DNA from: Cladocopium goreaui
Taxonomy: Eukaryota; Sar; Dinophyceae; Suessiales; Symbiodiniaceae
NCBI GenBank assembly: GCA_947184155.2
Contig: CAMXCT020001082.1
Location: 1 to 64,000, forward strand
Reading direction: 5' to 3'
Length of the DNA stretch: 64,000 bases
Of this stretch, positions 63,961-64,000 are shown piece by piece. The translations under genes and the position numbers were made by a program. Within the stretch, counting starts at the first letter, position 1, and every line of letters begins with the position of its first letter. Under the pieces are notes generated by a model. The model was not told the origin of the DNA and ran no database searches. It saw nothing but the letters and a program-made list of their open reading frames with translations.

Positions 63961-64000
63961 GGAGGCAGGCAACAAACGAAAATGAGGATTTCGCTGGCAA

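Overview
This window looks like nuclear DNA of a dinoflagellate, probably of the Symbiodinium/Polarella type (inference). Coding DNA is cut into very short exons of 24-208 bp. Many introns begin with GC or GA instead of GT, nearly every acceptor reads AG|G, and the introns are loaded with short terminal-inverted-repeat elements. No bacterial operon, tRNA, rRNA or CRISPR structure was seen.

The main content is one very large modular polyketide synthase (PKS) gene on the minus strand. It fills the window from about 63.0 kb down to 2.26 kb and probably runs off both ends. I rebuilt about 70 exons by finding PKS motifs in minus-strand translations and requiring intron phases to match. In transcription order it reads: ketosynthase A (63.0-49.5 kb), linker plus dehydratase A (49.2-43.7 kb), ketoreductase A structural half (43.4-38.9 kb) and catalytic half (38.1-29.7 kb), linker (29.0-27.1 kb), acyl carrier protein A (26.6-23.1 kb), linker (22.8 kb), ketosynthase B (20.8-9.25 kb), ketoreductase B structural half (8.1-4.2 kb), and the start of ketoreductase B's NADPH-binding half (3.6-2.3 kb). 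Both ketosynthases keep Cys-His-His, the dehydratase keeps His and Asp, ketoreductase A keeps Lys-Ser-Tyr-Asn, and the carrier protein keeps its Ser. No acyltransferase is present, so malonyl units would have to come from a separate enzyme (trans-AT type). Module A is KS-DH-KR-ACP. Module B has no visible DH between KS and KR.

Three intronless reading frames lie inside PKS introns on the same strand: a PDZ-like/RING-H2 protein (899-1633), a ubiquitin-like/ankyrin protein (33029-34135) and a cysteine-rich acidic protein (60909-61679).

The introns hold at least 15 copies of a ~105-125 bp element with ends TACCCTCTGGTAA...TTACCAGAGGGTA, several other small inverted-repeat families, AT microsatellites, a 102 bp G-rich tandem array (15.3-15.64 kb), a ~0.55 kb fold-back (23.9-24.4 kb) and a block of four satellite types (57.1-60.8 kb) inside a single 5.3 kb intron that splits ketosynthase A. 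Exon coordinates come from hand translation and phase matching, without transcript support.
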